Below are positions 1 to 9,846 of a stretch of DNA of 64,000 nt, piece by piece (positions within the stretch are counted from its first letter, which is position 1; each line of letters opens with the position of its first letter). The translations under genes and the position numbers were made by a program. The stretch covers positions 34,030-98,029 of the forward strand of contig CAZGTU010000008.1 of NCBI GenBank assembly GCA_964528675.1, written 5' to 3'. Under the pieces are notes generated by a model that was not told the DNA's origin, made no database searches, and was given only the letters and a program-made list of their open reading frames with translations. Source of the stretch: CAYRTD01 sp964528675 (GTDB lineage: Bacteria > Bacteroidota > Bacteroidia > Bacteroidales > GCA-2748055).

Positions 1-652
1 AGAGGGCCTCTTTCACAGCCGAATAGTATTTAAGTGTATAATCAGGATGCGGATTAAGATTATATTCCCGTATCTGCATTCGTAATTTGATAACCTTAAA
101 TCCTTTCTCGGCAAGATTTAGTGCCTTATCAACAGCTTCCTCTACAGGCACAGTACCCCCGTATATCCCAAATCCGCCATAAGTGAGAAATTCCTTCTGA
201 TAACTGCCTCCAAGAAGTTTATAAACCGGTTGCTGAAAAATTTTACCTTTCAGATCCCACATTGCCAGATCAATTCCGGCAATTGCATAAGGTAAAGCCC
301 CGGCGGGTCCGAGATCATGGTTATACCAGAATAGCTCATCCCATAGAGGCTCAACATCAAAAGGATCTATTCCAATCACCCGCTCTTTAATATCTGTTTC
401 AATGAAAGTCCTTATCAAATGAGTATTATTCGGGCTTGATTCTCCCCAACCCGAAATTCCTGCATTTGTTTCGAGTTTAACTATTATTGCTCTTGGGAGT
501 ATATAGGTTTTTAAGCCCGTAATTTTAATACCTGTCTTTCCGGGATTAATCTCTGGATTTAGTGCATAATTATGAGATCTACCTGTAAATGCTGTAGCAG
601 AAATACCTGCCATGCCAAGCATTGACAGAAATCTTCTTCTATTTGTTTTCAT
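1..652 (-). CDS. Enolase-superfamily enzyme (mandelate racemase/muconate lactonizing type), truncated by the window edge
   Basis: Reading the minus strand from the ATG at 652 gives an open frame of about 217 codons running off the left edge. The N-terminus (MKTNRRRFLSMLG) has a twin-arginine signal followed by a hydrophobic stretch, so periplasmic export of a folded enzyme is likely. After it comes a capping domain typical of the MR/MLE branch of the enolase superfamily (GWGESSPNNTH, then PYAIAGIDLAMWDLKGK). The visible end enters the barrel at KGFKVIKLRM, where the family carries its first catalytic lysines. Family members abstract a proton alpha to a carboxylate, commonly in sugar-acid dehydration. 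The metal ligands and C-terminal half lie outside the window, so the substrate cannot be assigned. The neighbouring carbohydrate-type genes fit a sugar-acid role, but that is inference. Confidence 0.8.
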   Translation of the reverse strand, partial: MKTNRRRFLSMLGMAGISATAFTGRSHNYALNPEINPGKTGIKITGLKTYILPRAIIVKLETNAGISGWGESSPNNTHLIRTFIETDIKERVIGIDPFDVEPLWDELFWYNHDLGPAGALPYAIAGIDLAMWDLKGKIFQQPVYKLLGGSYQKEFLTYGGFGIYGGTVPVEEAVDKALNLAEKGFKVIKLRMQIREYNLNPHPDYTLKYYSAVKEAL

Positions 653-758
653 AATTAATTTAAATGTCGACGATATTTTTCAGAATGGAAATAAAGCATT
701 TTCATCTCTTTATATCCCTGTTTTTCAATATCTCTATCTGAGGTTTATCATTAAATTA

Positions 759-1931
759 TCAAGGATCGATACCTTCAATCTGAAATTTCCATAAACGCAA
801 TGTTCCATCTTCATGGGAGGAAACCAATAGATCCCCTTCATTATTGAAATCAAGATATTCTGATCTGAAAACAGGTTCTTTATGTACCTGTACAATGGGC
901 TTATTCACCGGGTCATCCGGGATAGCATAAAAATAAATATTTCCTTGCTCCTCTTCAACAGAATCAGACTTAGCTCCTTCTCTACCGCCTGCCGCCAGGA
1001 TACTGCCATCCAGAGAAAACTCAACAGCTTCCATTCCAAGAGGAAAAGTCAGAGTATGAATTAAATTTCCTGAATTAAAGTTCCATATTTTGATTGAATT
1101 ATCATCACGCCCTTTCTGAGAAACAGAGGCAGAGGCTATACAACTAAGTTGTGGACTAATCCTGACTGATTTAACAGAAGCATCATGTCCTTCCAGTGTC
1201 CGGATAATCGTCATTTGGGCAACTTCCCATATTATCAATTTTCCATCAAGTCCCCCTGAAACCAGGTACTTATCATCCAACGAAAAATCTAATGAATTCA
1301 CATCCCCACGATCTTTTGTTGGATAATCTTTCATTTTTTCTTTGGGTGTATGAATAACCTGTTTTAAAACTTTAAAACTTTTTCCATCAAGAATAGAAAT
1401 TCTACCATCAATATGACCAATAGCTAAAAGTTCACCATTGTGTGAAAATTTCATATATTCAATACCTGAGTCAAATTCAACATCTTTTTTCCGTTTCCAG
1501 GTCCCGGTATCCCAGATTAATAAATTTTTAAATTTTCCACCGGCAAACAAATATTTATCATCAGGAGAAAAGCAAACAGATTCAATTTCATTTTCACAAC
1601 TGTCATGAAATAGTTTTTTACCTGATTTTACCTCCCAAATAATCAAATCATTTCCTGCGCTTGATCCGGATACAATAAATTCAGAATTATTTGAAAATTC
1701 TGCAACATCTACAGAAACAAGTCCGTGATCCTGATCTATTTCACCCATTCTGTCTCCTAATCTTATCCATATTTCATCAAGCTTAACCCTTAATCCTGAA
1801 TTGGAATGAAGATATTTATTTCCTTCCAAATCCTGTGGACCAGTTCTTATACAGCTTTGAAAATAAGACATCAATAGAATTATGATAACACATAAAGTGT
1901 ATTGTTTTATATCATTATTCCGAAGCATCAC
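759..1931 (-). CDS. WD40-repeat lipoprotein
   Basis: This 390-residue protein begins with a hydrophobic segment ending in a lipobox-like SYFQSC (Cys about 27), so it is probably anchored on the outer or inner membrane facing the periplasm. The rest is a series of WD40-like blades. Recurrent motifs include SGSSAGNDLIIWEV, AGGKFKNLLIWD, SGGLDGKLIIWEV, ASASVSQKGRDDNSIKIWNF and SSHEDGTLRLWKF, enough for a single beta-propeller. WD40 propellers are scaffolds, not enzymes, so the partner is unknown. The gene lies 152 bases downstream of the T9SS beta-helix gene on the same strand, with a hairpin terminator between them, so it is probably transcribed separately. A surface or cell-envelope binding role is the simplest reading. 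Confidence 0.8.
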   Translation of the reverse strand: MMLRNNDIKQYTLCVIIILLMSYFQSCIRTGPQDLEGNKYLHSNSGLRVKLDEIWIRLGDRMGEIDQDHGLVSVDVAEFSNNSEFIVSGSSAGNDLIIWEVKSGKKLFHDSCENEIESVCFSPDDKYLFAGGKFKNLLIWDTGTWKRKKDVEFDSGIEYMKFSHNGELLAIGHIDGRISILDGKSFKVLKQVIHTPKEKMKDYPTKDRGDVNSLDFSLDDKYLVSGGLDGKLIIWEVAQMTIIRTLEGHDASVKSVRISPQLSCIASASVSQKGRDDNSIKIWNFNSGNLIHTLTFPLGMEAVEFSLDGSILAAGGREGAKSDSVEEEQGNIYFYAIPDDPVNKPIVQVHKEPVFRSEYLDFNNEGDLLVSSHEDGTLRLWKFQIEGIDP

Positions 1932-2013
1932 TCTACATAAAAGTTGAAAATTTAAATATAATGTAAATCAAATGACATCATGAATAATCCCAGAATAATT
2001 TTTAATAATCAAT

Positions 2014-2055
2014 AAATAAGGGGCATAAATATTGAGATGAAAATGCCCCTTATTT
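2014..2055 (-). terminator. Rho-independent-like hairpin downstream of the T9SS beta-helix gene
   Basis: A 13-bp perfect stem (AAATAAGGGGCAT at 2014-2026 pairing with 2043-2055) encloses a 16-base loop. It sits 29 bases past the stop of the minus-strand gene ending at 2084. A/T-rich tails on both sides allow it to work in either direction. Confidence 0.65.
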
Positions 2056-2083
2056 AAATATTAAACAACCAACCAAGAAGAGA

Positions 2084-3628
2084 TTATTTCTGTTTCATCA
2101 TTTTGCTTACTCCCTGTAATCTGTTTTGATGATAGAAATTAATAAAGTATAGACCTGATTTCAGTTCATCAGTATTAATCGAAATCGTTCTTTCAGAGAT
2201 ATTTCTGATTGATCTCACTTGCTGTCCCAGTAAATTAGTAATTATTATTCTATCCACATCCTGATTTTCTTTAAGACTAATTCTTAGTAAATCGTTGAAT
2301 GGGTTAGGATAAGCTTCAAATTTCTCAGCTTTCTTAAATCTCTCCACTCCAACATAATTGGGGAACCAGTTTCGGTCACCCAATGGACCTCCGTTTGTTC
2401 CGGCACTATATGCGGCATGAGATTCAGGATAACTGAAATCGAGAACTCTGAAATCAGTCTCAAATTGAGGCATTTCCGCCGGGTCGTCAGCAAAAGTGTA
2501 AAAATCATTAATGTATGCCTGATATTCATTCATTGTTGCCGGGAAATTCTCAAAACTGAAAGCTTCATCTGAAACAATATTAACACCATCACCAATAAGG
2601 TCTGTCAGATAAGGATTAAACAAAGTTTCGGTTGCCTTATCTGAAGAGTCAGGTAATAATTCCGCCACCTGTGGGTCCAGATAAAAATGATTATTTGTAA
2701 ACTCAATAAGATCAGGATCATCCAGCACTGTATTTGTAGTATCAGTAAATAATGAATCGACAACAAAGTAATAGTGTGGCTCAGTAAAATTAGCACGATC
2801 ACCGATAAACCCATCTCCCAGTATCCCTACATTGACAAATAAATTGTTTTTAACTATCAATGAGTCTGGTCTGCCGTAATAAGAACCACCTGTACCTGTG
2901 TTTACAACTGTATTATTTTCAAAGATAAACTTGCCATATCGTGCTTCCTGTCTGTTAGTAATAACAGTATTATGCATATTATAGATAGTATTATTACGCA
3001 TATGAACAAGAGGAATCCAGTTTCCACGGAAATGAACCGCGAATCCCTGCCATAATCTTGCGGCAATACCCTGGTTTGCAATTATACAATTTTCTACATA
3101 TAGCTTACAGTCCACAGCGTTTATCCTCAAGTTATTCTGGCGGTTAAAGTCAAACACCACATTGTTACATACTACGGTAATACCATCCTTGGCCAGTCTA
3201 ACCGTAGCATTATCTGTGTAATTACCTCCCTGATCCCATCCATTGATTACAATGTCTTTCAGGTAAAGATCGCCTTGGGCATGGAATGCTCTTTCAGCTT
3301 CATCCTCACCTGCGGCAGGTCCTAATGCCTTAATAATTGGTAATGGACCATCTCCATCTTCTGCAGTAACCATAAGAGGATAATCTGTATTGTTAATTCG
3401 TGCAGTGTAAAGGTAGGTCTGCCCCCTTTTCAGAATGTAGTGATTATGCAAACGATCACCAGTTGCAGTTGTATCGCCATGAATAACATCATTGATCTTA
3501 CCGGGTTCTCCGGGTTCAATTACCATGGCTTCTCCTAAATCAGGCCACGGAAAATCCTGTGCATTAACGTTGTTTAGTCCTAAAAATAATAGTCCTAAAC
3601 TGAATGTAAGTAAGTAAAACTTTTTCAT
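2084..3628 (-). CDS. Secreted right-handed beta-helix protein with T9SS C-terminal sorting domain
   Basis: A 514-residue protein with a Sec signal peptide (cleavage expected after NNVNA). Its central region (about 90-300) has asparagine-rich, short-strand repeats such as MRNNTIYNMHNTVITN, FIFENNTVVNTGTG and LIVKNNLFVNVG, characteristic of parallel beta-helix (pectate-lyase-like) folds. The last 80 residues (AYPNPFNDLLRISL to the KSGLYFINF region) form a type A sorting domain of the type IX secretion system, so the protein should be exported through T9SS and attached to or released from the surface. Beta-helix proteins of this shape bind or cleave polysaccharides. No catalytic residues can be assigned safely, and it could be purely a binding protein. 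It lies 56 bases downstream of the TonB receptor on the same strand, suggesting co-transcription. Confidence 0.8.
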   Translation of the reverse strand: MKKFYLLTFSLGLLFLGLNNVNAQDFPWPDLGEAMVIEPGEPGKINDVIHGDTTATGDRLHNHYILKRGQTYLYTARINNTDYPLMVTAEDGDGPLPIIKALGPAAGEDEAERAFHAQGDLYLKDIVINGWDQGGNYTDNATVRLAKDGITVVCNNVVFDFNRQNNLRINAVDCKLYVENCIIANQGIAARLWQGFAVHFRGNWIPLVHMRNNTIYNMHNTVITNRQEARYGKFIFENNTVVNTGTGGSYYGRPDSLIVKNNLFVNVGILGDGFIGDRANFTEPHYYFVVDSLFTDTTNTVLDDPDLIEFTNNHFYLDPQVAELLPDSSDKATETLFNPYLTDLIGDGVNIVSDEAFSFENFPATMNEYQAYINDFYTFADDPAEMPQFETDFRVLDFSYPESHAAYSAGTNGGPLGDRNWFPNYVGVERFKKAEKFEAYPNPFNDLLRISLKENQDVDRIIITNLLGQQVRSIRNISERTISINTDELKSGLYFINFYHQNRLQGVSKMMKQK

Positions 3629-3684
3629 AATAATAAAATTTAGATTAGAAAATAAAGTGAAGTATTAGTTAATAAAAATTACTT

Positions 3685-6513
3685 TTAAAACCGGTATCTC
3701 ACCCCAAGTGTAAATCTTCTACCGTATTGCTGAATACTACTGGGTTGATCGACTGTATAAATGTATTGTCGCTCGGTTTCATTACTAAGGTTAACCAGAT
3801 TCATAAGTATCTGCCAGTGCTCTGAAAACTTATATGAAAGAGCAGCATCCCAACGCATATATTCATCGTCATAAACATCCTGAAAGGGTGATGCTCCTGA
3901 ATTTCGCAATCTTACTCCCTGGTAATTCATACTGATCCTTCCGGAAAATCCACCCTTCTCATAGCCAACGGTAAAATTTGCAATAAAATCTGCCTGACCC
4001 TGTGTACTGTTTATGCGGAATGAATCCTGAGTAACCGGAAAATAATCTGGTGGGGGGTAAGCAGTATAAAAGAAGGGATAATAGGTTTCGGATCTCATAA
4101 TTGAATAATTACCACTAAGAATTATTCCGTCAAAAGGTTTGGGAAGGAACCTGAAATTAGTCTGGACCTCCATCTCTCCTCCATAAACAGTTGTAGTCTC
4201 TTCTGAATTAATAGGGCTGTCAACCAACCAACCATACATTGGATTCGTGTCTCTGTTTCCCGACCAATCGAAAAAATTTACGTTTATATCTATGTCAGAT
4301 ATTTCCTTATAAAAGGCACCCACAGAAACTAATCCGAATTTGGAGAACCAACTGAGCATAGCGTCATAATTCCATGCTGTAGGAATCTTAAGGTCTATAG
4401 AACCGAATTTAACTCTGACCTGATTGGAAAGAGTCTTTTGTGTAAATGGAGTAAGGTTCAAAAAATTCGGACGAGAAAGAGTGCGGGTTGCCGCTAACCT
4501 CAGGGATAATCCATCAATGAATTCATATTTCAAATGAAACATGGGTAAAAATTCTCCCACTGTATTCGTAGCGGAAGTATCCCTGCGGTTGATACGAAAA
4601 GGTTCATTATCTCGCTGTGTTCCGGCACTTCCAGCAAAATCAAGAAAAGTATTTTCATACCTGAATCCGGGAATGAATGTCACTCTGGGGCCTAATTTAA
4701 CTTCCGCCATAATATATCCTGCTGTAATTCTTTCCTTTGCATCGTACATGTCAAAATAATCACCTACATTTCTTTTATAAAGTGAATCAATTTGAGTCAT
4801 AACATCATAATGTTCTGTAATTATGTCCGGATCAAAAACAAAAGGGATATCATTATGGTCTGCAAAGGGAGAATCATATCCAGTATAATCATTGTCAATA
4901 AAATTCGACATGGGATAAATGGTACCATTTCTTTCATAATGCGGAAACTTCTGCCGGAAAACAAGTTCGTACTCGACAGGATCAAATGACCAGAAAGATT
5001 CAAGCATCCTTGATTTTTGTTTTTGCCTGACTTTACCACCAAACTTAATGTCTCCTGAAAACCATCTGCCAAGGTAAAATGGAACCTTTAAATCTACCTG
5101 CCCTGTATAATTTTCATCTTCAATAAAATTATAATATTTTCCTGTTCCAATTCCGCCAATAAATTCGTCCAGTCCGAAATAAGGCTGAACATAAAGGAAC
5201 ATATCCAGTGGTTGGGCTTCATTAGCTTCTGGTGTAAGGCCACTTTCCATCTCTGCAAGTGCTCCATAAGAATAAGGTGTTTCATTGGTTGTGACAGACC
5301 TCCCGAAATTAAAAGTAAGTTCAGATGATTGTAATACGTCAAACTCTCCCCTCAGGTTAGTTGTATTCAAATTAAGAGCATTTTCATATTTATTTAAATT
5401 AAAATCGATAACCGATATAGTAGGCCTTGCTCTTTTCCCCCTGATAACAACATCTCGTGAGGTTTCTGAGAATACATGTTCCAAAACTATCCATCCATTT
5501 TTAAACTCATAATCCAGTGCAAGGCTTATTCCATAACGGTCTCTGGTTTCCATCTGATTTCTGAAAATAGCATTATTTCCCCTGTAACCACCATCCCCTC
5601 TTAATTCATAATCACCACTGAAAAAATCAGTATTCCGGTTTACTCTGTGATAGTTAGCGCCAACTATCACTCCTATCTTATCATCCAGAAAACGATTACT
5701 CAGTGTAAAACTACCTCTGTAAGTACCTATATCGTTTATTAGATCATGATAACCGGTTTCCAGTTGTACCCTTCCATGCAATCCGGGATCCGCTGTTTTA
5801 GTAACCAGGTTTACCGAACCTCCTATTGCATCAGCATCCATATCAGGAGTAATGGCTTTATATACTTCAATTCCATCAAGAAGATCAGTTGAAACCATAC
5901 TCAGATTTACCGAACGGTCATTTGCACCTGTGCTCGGTAAAGTCTGACCATTGACAGTAATGGAGTTGAACCTTGGCGATACTCCCCGTAAAGTTACCTG
6001 AGTACCTTCTCCTCCACTACGTGAAAGTGTAATACCTGGCAGTCTGGAAAGAGTTTCTGCTGCATTTGCATCAGGAACTTCTTCAATTTTTTCTTTGGAA
6101 ACAACATTGACAATATTATTGGATTTAACCTGCTGGTTAATTGCAGCGGCCTGGCCTCTAAGCTGCATAGTTACCACAACTTCCTCTCCCATAATAGATG
6201 TTATGATTAAGGCAATTTTGCCGAGATCGATATTCTCTCCTTCTTCTGTTCTTACTGCAATTTCCTGTGTTTGATAACTAACATAACTAATAGCAATAAT
6301 ATTATCGCCCACGGGTACGAGGAGCTCAAACTTTCCATTCTCTTCTGTTACCGTCCCAATGCTTGTACCTTTTACAGAAACATTCGCAAAGGCCAGCGGC
6401 TCGTTATTGGAAGCATCTGTTACTGTTCCGGTAATTACAGCTCTGTTTTGCGCTATAACACTTAAGCTAACTAATATTAAAAAAGTTAGAATGAGGTGAA
6501 TTTTTCTATACAT
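3685..6513 (-). CDS. TonB-dependent outer-membrane receptor with carboxypeptidase-regulatory N-terminal domain
   Basis: This 942-residue protein has a signal peptide (to about residue 21) and then a carboxypeptidase-D regulatory-like beta-sandwich (GTVTDASNNEPLAFANVSVKG, about 27-105). The plug domain follows (VSKEKIEEVPDANAAETLSRLPGI, then VTLRGVSPRFNSITVNG, about 130-240). A large 22-strand-type barrel ends in the aromatic VRYRF. The plug sequence resembles the TIGR01782-like receptors that import oligosaccharides or other large ligands more than it resembles SusC. No SusD lipoprotein is adjacent, which argues against a canonical PUL. The downstream beta-helix T9SS protein may supply or capture the ligand. 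The gene is divergent from the HTH/TM protein at 6808, a possible regulator or sensor. Energy comes from TonB-ExbBD, encoded elsewhere. The substrate is unknown. Confidence 0.9.
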   Translation of the reverse strand: MYRKIHLILTFLILVSLSVIAQNRAVITGTVTDASNNEPLAFANVSVKGTSIGTVTEENGKFELLVPVGDNIIAISYVSYQTQEIAVRTEEGENIDLGKIALIITSIMGEEVVVTMQLRGQAAAINQQVKSNNIVNVVSKEKIEEVPDANAAETLSRLPGITLSRSGGEGTQVTLRGVSPRFNSITVNGQTLPSTGANDRSVNLSMVSTDLLDGIEVYKAITPDMDADAIGGSVNLVTKTADPGLHGRVQLETGYHDLINDIGTYRGSFTLSNRFLDDKIGVIVGANYHRVNRNTDFFSGDYELRGDGGYRGNNAIFRNQMETRDRYGISLALDYEFKNGWIVLEHVFSETSRDVVIRGKRARPTISVIDFNLNKYENALNLNTTNLRGEFDVLQSSELTFNFGRSVTTNETPYSYGALAEMESGLTPEANEAQPLDMFLYVQPYFGLDEFIGGIGTGKYYNFIEDENYTGQVDLKVPFYLGRWFSGDIKFGGKVRQKQKSRMLESFWSFDPVEYELVFRQKFPHYERNGTIYPMSNFIDNDYTGYDSPFADHNDIPFVFDPDIITEHYDVMTQIDSLYKRNVGDYFDMYDAKERITAGYIMAEVKLGPRVTFIPGFRYENTFLDFAGSAGTQRDNEPFRINRRDTSATNTVGEFLPMFHLKYEFIDGLSLRLAATRTLSRPNFLNLTPFTQKTLSNQVRVKFGSIDLKIPTAWNYDAMLSWFSKFGLVSVGAFYKEISDIDINVNFFDWSGNRDTNPMYGWLVDSPINSEETTTVYGGEMEVQTNFRFLPKPFDGIILSGNYSIMRSETYYPFFYTAYPPPDYFPVTQDSFRINSTQGQADFIANFTVGYEKGGFSGRISMNYQGVRLRNSGASPFQDVYDDEYMRWDAALSYKFSEHWQILMNLVNLSNETERQYIYTVDQPSSIQQYGRRFTLGVRYRF

Positions 6514-6807
6514 CTGCTGGTAGTTTTTTAATTTTATAGATTCGTTGATAAAATAACTCTACAAGTCGTTTGTTTATATTATATTGAAATTAAAAACTTC
6601 AGAAGTAATATTAATTTAAGATTCACCGAAAACATGGTCATACAATAGACAAACTCATGACAAAGTTGTGACATAGTTTTGCTATAATAGAATTCTATTG
6701 GTACCTGGAATAAAAAAAAGAAAAAATCCTGTTTTACCCAATATTTGTTTTTTTGCTTTTTTAGTTATTTGTTTGTATTATTACTTCAATTACTACTTTA
6801 AAAACCA

Positions 6808-8100
6808 ATGCAAGAATCATCTCACATAAAGAAATGTAAACAACTGATCGAGAAAAAACTGGATTGGGGAGAAAGTAAAAACTGGACTAACCATAATTAT
6901 GATCTTTTGAGTGAAGATATTCTCAGTTGTACCGGAATTAAAATAAGTGCTCGAACATTGAGAAGGATTTACTCCACAACCAATAATTATAATCCGCAAA
7001 TTGCAACCAAAGATGCGCTTGCTCTATATTTAGATTATAGAAACTGGGAAGAATTTGTAAGAAGTGAAAAAAAGAACGGAGCAGAAGTTTACGATAACCC
7101 TGAGTTAAGCTATAGAAGTAATAGAAGAATTATTTATAATCCCTTCTTCTGGACTATAATAGTTGTGGTTTTATTAATATCCTCAGGTTTTATTGTATTT
7201 TTTTATCCAGCAATTGAATTGGAACTAAACAAATCCCGGGTTGTATTTCAGAGTAATAATATGATAGGACATGCTCCACATGAAGCTACCTTTTATTATG
7301 ATGTTTCTAAAATCAAGTCAACCAACATTTTCATTGATAATAATTATTATGCCGAAGGTTCCATAATCCCCGTTAAAAAGAACATGCACTTTTATTCAAA
7401 TACATTCGAACTACCAGATTATTATGCTGTGAAAATAATTGCCAATGCAGAAAGGATATCTTGTGTAGGTATTCACGTTATTACAAAAGGATGGGAGACA
7501 ATCATAAATGATCGTTATTTACCGGAAATAGAATGTAAAAATAATGGATTATTACATGTCCCTCCGAAAGTAGCAAAGAATTATTCAGATAGTTCGATAT
7601 ATTCCACAGAGTTCAGAAATATCAGGGATTTTGGAGTGAATGGGGATAATATGGTATTTGAAGCCAGATTTTGTAATCCAGACAACCTTGGTGGGCTGAT
7701 CTGTAATAATTCAGCGTTTGAAATAATCAATACTCACGGCCGCCTTGCATTTAACTTCATACATCCCGGATGTGATGAAAATCAGCTAAAAGCCTCTTTT
7801 GGTGATGTTTTACTGAAAGGGGATTTTAATAATCTTAATACGTTCTTTCAGGATGTAAGCTATTGGAGAGTTCTGAAAATTAAAACAAATAACAAAACGG
7901 TAGGAGTATATCTCGACAATGTTCAAATCTATTCTGTAAAATACAATGATCCCCTTGATGAGGTCAAAGGCATAAGCTTGAAATTTTCAGGAAGCGGGAT
8001 AGTTGATTATATAAAACTTTATGATGATAGGGAGAATCTTGTGTATAGTGATGATTTCAATTCATCTCAGCCTATTACGCAATATAATTCATCCAACTAA
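6808..8100 (+). CDS. Membrane protein: N-terminal HTH-like domain, single TM helix, beta-sandwich ectodomain
   Basis: A 430-residue protein in three parts. Residues 1-88 are an alpha-helical domain with the pattern DWGESKNWTNHNYDLLSEDI, then ISARTLRRI and ALALYLDYRNWEEF. I recall this as a recurrent helix-turn-helix-like N-terminal module of Bacteroidota membrane proteins, usually annotated hypothetical. One transmembrane helix lies at about 112-133, preceded by basic residues (positive-inside, cytoplasmic N-terminus). The remainder is predicted extracytoplasmic and beta-rich. Its last 150 residues (VFEARFCNPDNLGGLICNN, later YWRVLKIKTNNKTVGVYLDN) resemble a LamG/concanavalin-like sandwich that could bind carbohydrate. 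The gene faces the TonB receptor across 294 bases. A one-protein ligand sensor controlling the receptor is an attractive inference, but DNA binding is unproven. Confidence 0.7.
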   Translation: MQESSHIKKCKQLIEKKLDWGESKNWTNHNYDLLSEDILSCTGIKISARTLRRIYSTTNNYNPQIATKDALALYLDYRNWEEFVRSEKKNGAEVYDNPELSYRSNRRIIYNPFFWTIIVVVLLISSGFIVFFYPAIELELNKSRVVFQSNNMIGHAPHEATFYYDVSKIKSTNIFIDNNYYAEGSIIPVKKNMHFYSNTFELPDYYAVKIIANAERISCVGIHVITKGWETIINDRYLPEIECKNNGLLHVPPKVAKNYSDSSIYSTEFRNIRDFGVNGDNMVFEARFCNPDNLGGLICNNSAFEIINTHGRLAFNFIHPGCDENQLKASFGDVLLKGDFNNLNTFFQDVSYWRVLKIKTNNKTVGVYLDNVQIYSVKYNDPLDEVKGISLKFSGSGIVDYIKLYDDRENLVYSDDFNSSQPITQYNSSN

Positions 8101-8213
8101 CCGATATTATTATATCGAAATTTCATTGTTCTCGCTATTTTAAATTTTTTTTATTAAACTCATTTTCACATAATAATTCCGTTTCTTTTCAATTATATAA
8201 ATTAGCTAAAATA

Positions 8214-9698
8214 ATGAAACAATCATTTACATTCTTTTTTGCACTTTTCATAATAATACTGTTATCTTTTTCTTCTGTATCAGAAGTAAAATCTGGTGTA
8301 GAACTTGATAATACCGGCATCAGTATCTATCCCGAAAACAAATTCTACTGGCAATATAATGGAAAACCTGTTTTGCTTATTGGCGGTTCGGTGGAAGATA
8401 ATGTATTCCAGATCCCGGACCTGGAGGAGCATCTGGATATACTTGAATCAAACGGAGGCAATTACCTCCGGTGCACCATGAGCAGCAGGGATGATGGAAA
8501 TGAAAAGCCTTACAAGAAAATAAACGGCCTTTACGATCTAAACCACCCAAATCCTGAATACTGGGCAAAATTTAAAAATTTCCTGAATCAGACCAGTCAA
8601 AGGGATATAATCATACAGGTAGAATTATGGGCAACATACGATTTTTATAATTCACCGGTCGGATGGACAAAGAACGTTTTTAACCCTGCAAATAATTTAA
8701 ATTACAGCGCGAAAGAATCCGGCTTACCTGAAGTGGTAGAACACACAGCACAATTTAAAATCAATCCGTTTTTTAAGACTGTGCCGGAAATTAATGATAA
8801 CACATTCATGCTGAAATTCCAGAAAGATTTCGTTGACAGGATCATGAAACTTAGCCTTGATTTTGATAATGTCCTTTATTGTATTGATAATGAAACCAAC
8901 GCCAGGCAGGAATGGGGTGCTTACTGGGCGAGGTACATCAGGCAAGTGGCCGAGGAAAAAGGGAAAAAGATCTACATTACAGAAATGTGGGACAACTGGG
9001 ATCCCACCGATGGCAATGTGGCAGGTGTAAGGCAACAGAAAGCTGAGAGCCATCCTTTCCTTAACAGGTCAAAAGCCAAAAATACAATAATGGCCCCTGA
9101 GCTTTATGATTACGTTGATATATCCAACAATAATGCTCAAAATGGAGAGATCCATTACCAGTCAGCCTTATACGTAAGAAATTGGGTGAAACGAACCGGT
9201 TTGATCCGTCCTGTGAACAATGTTAAAATCTACGGCGGCACAATCTATGAAACATTCACCAGGGATTGGGCCGGATCTTTCAAGGATGGGGAGGAAAGAT
9301 TTTGGCGGGATGTTTTTGCTGGGCATGCATCTGTAAGATTTCACCGGCCTCCCTATGGTCATGGATTGAGTCCGCTTGCACAGCATCATATAAAAAGTAT
9401 GCGGATGTTAACGGATTCAATGGCTTTTTTCTCACATGTCCCTGCGAATGAACTCCTTGAAAATCGTGAACCCAATGAGGCATTTTGCATGACTTCACCA
9501 GGCAGGGAATATGCATTGTATTTTCCGGGTAAAGGCAGTGTTAAATTAATAGCTGAGCCTGGCACTTATGAAATGTGCTGGCTGCACATCCGCTCTTCAA
9601 CCTGGAGAAATCCGGAAAAAGTGAAGGACCCATCAATGATTGAAACACCGGATAATGACCAATGGGCTTTATTTTTGAGAAAAAAGGAGAGTAATTAG
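8214..9698 (+). CDS. Secreted (beta/alpha)8-barrel glycoside-hydrolase-like protein with C-terminal collagen-binding-like domain
   Basis: This 494-residue protein has a strong signal peptide (KQSFTFFFALFIIILLSFSS). The N-terminal barrel begins with YWQYNGKPVLLIGGS and GGNYLRCTMSSRD, and contains IIQVELWATYDF, NVLYCIDNETN and ITEMWDNWDP. This is the layout of DUF4038/GH-A-like enzymes, where carboxylates such as E in IDNETN and E in ITEMWD are candidate catalytic residues. The tail (YALYFPGKGSVKLIAEPGTY to the end) resembles the small domain called putative collagen-binding (PF12904 type), a beta-sandwich frequent at the end of such hydrolases. It stands alone on the plus strand after the HTH/TM gene (113-base gap). 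The substrate is unknown. A plant or algal polysaccharide is plausible given the neighbours. Confidence 0.65.
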   Translation: MKQSFTFFFALFIIILLSFSSVSEVKSGVELDNTGISIYPENKFYWQYNGKPVLLIGGSVEDNVFQIPDLEEHLDILESNGGNYLRCTMSSRDDGNEKPYKKINGLYDLNHPNPEYWAKFKNFLNQTSQRDIIIQVELWATYDFYNSPVGWTKNVFNPANNLNYSAKESGLPEVVEHTAQFKINPFFKTVPEINDNTFMLKFQKDFVDRIMKLSLDFDNVLYCIDNETNARQEWGAYWARYIRQVAEEKGKKIYITEMWDNWDPTDGNVAGVRQQKAESHPFLNRSKAKNTIMAPELYDYVDISNNNAQNGEIHYQSALYVRNWVKRTGLIRPVNNVKIYGGTIYETFTRDWAGSFKDGEERFWRDVFAGHASVRFHRPPYGHGLSPLAQHHIKSMRMLTDSMAFFSHVPANELLENREPNEAFCMTSPGREYALYFPGKGSVKLIAEPGTYEMCWLHIRSSTWRNPEKVKDPSMIETPDNDQWALFLRKKESN

Positions 9699-9846
9699 TG
9701 CCTGTCCATAAAGTCGAGTGGAGGCTGTCTAAAAAGGGATCATATTTTTTCACTAACTTACAAATTGAAAGTATAGCTTGTCTTTCCCCTCCCGAACCCT
9801 CCCTCCGGGCATTCGCGTCGGCGGGCAGGCATGGTCCATGGTCACC

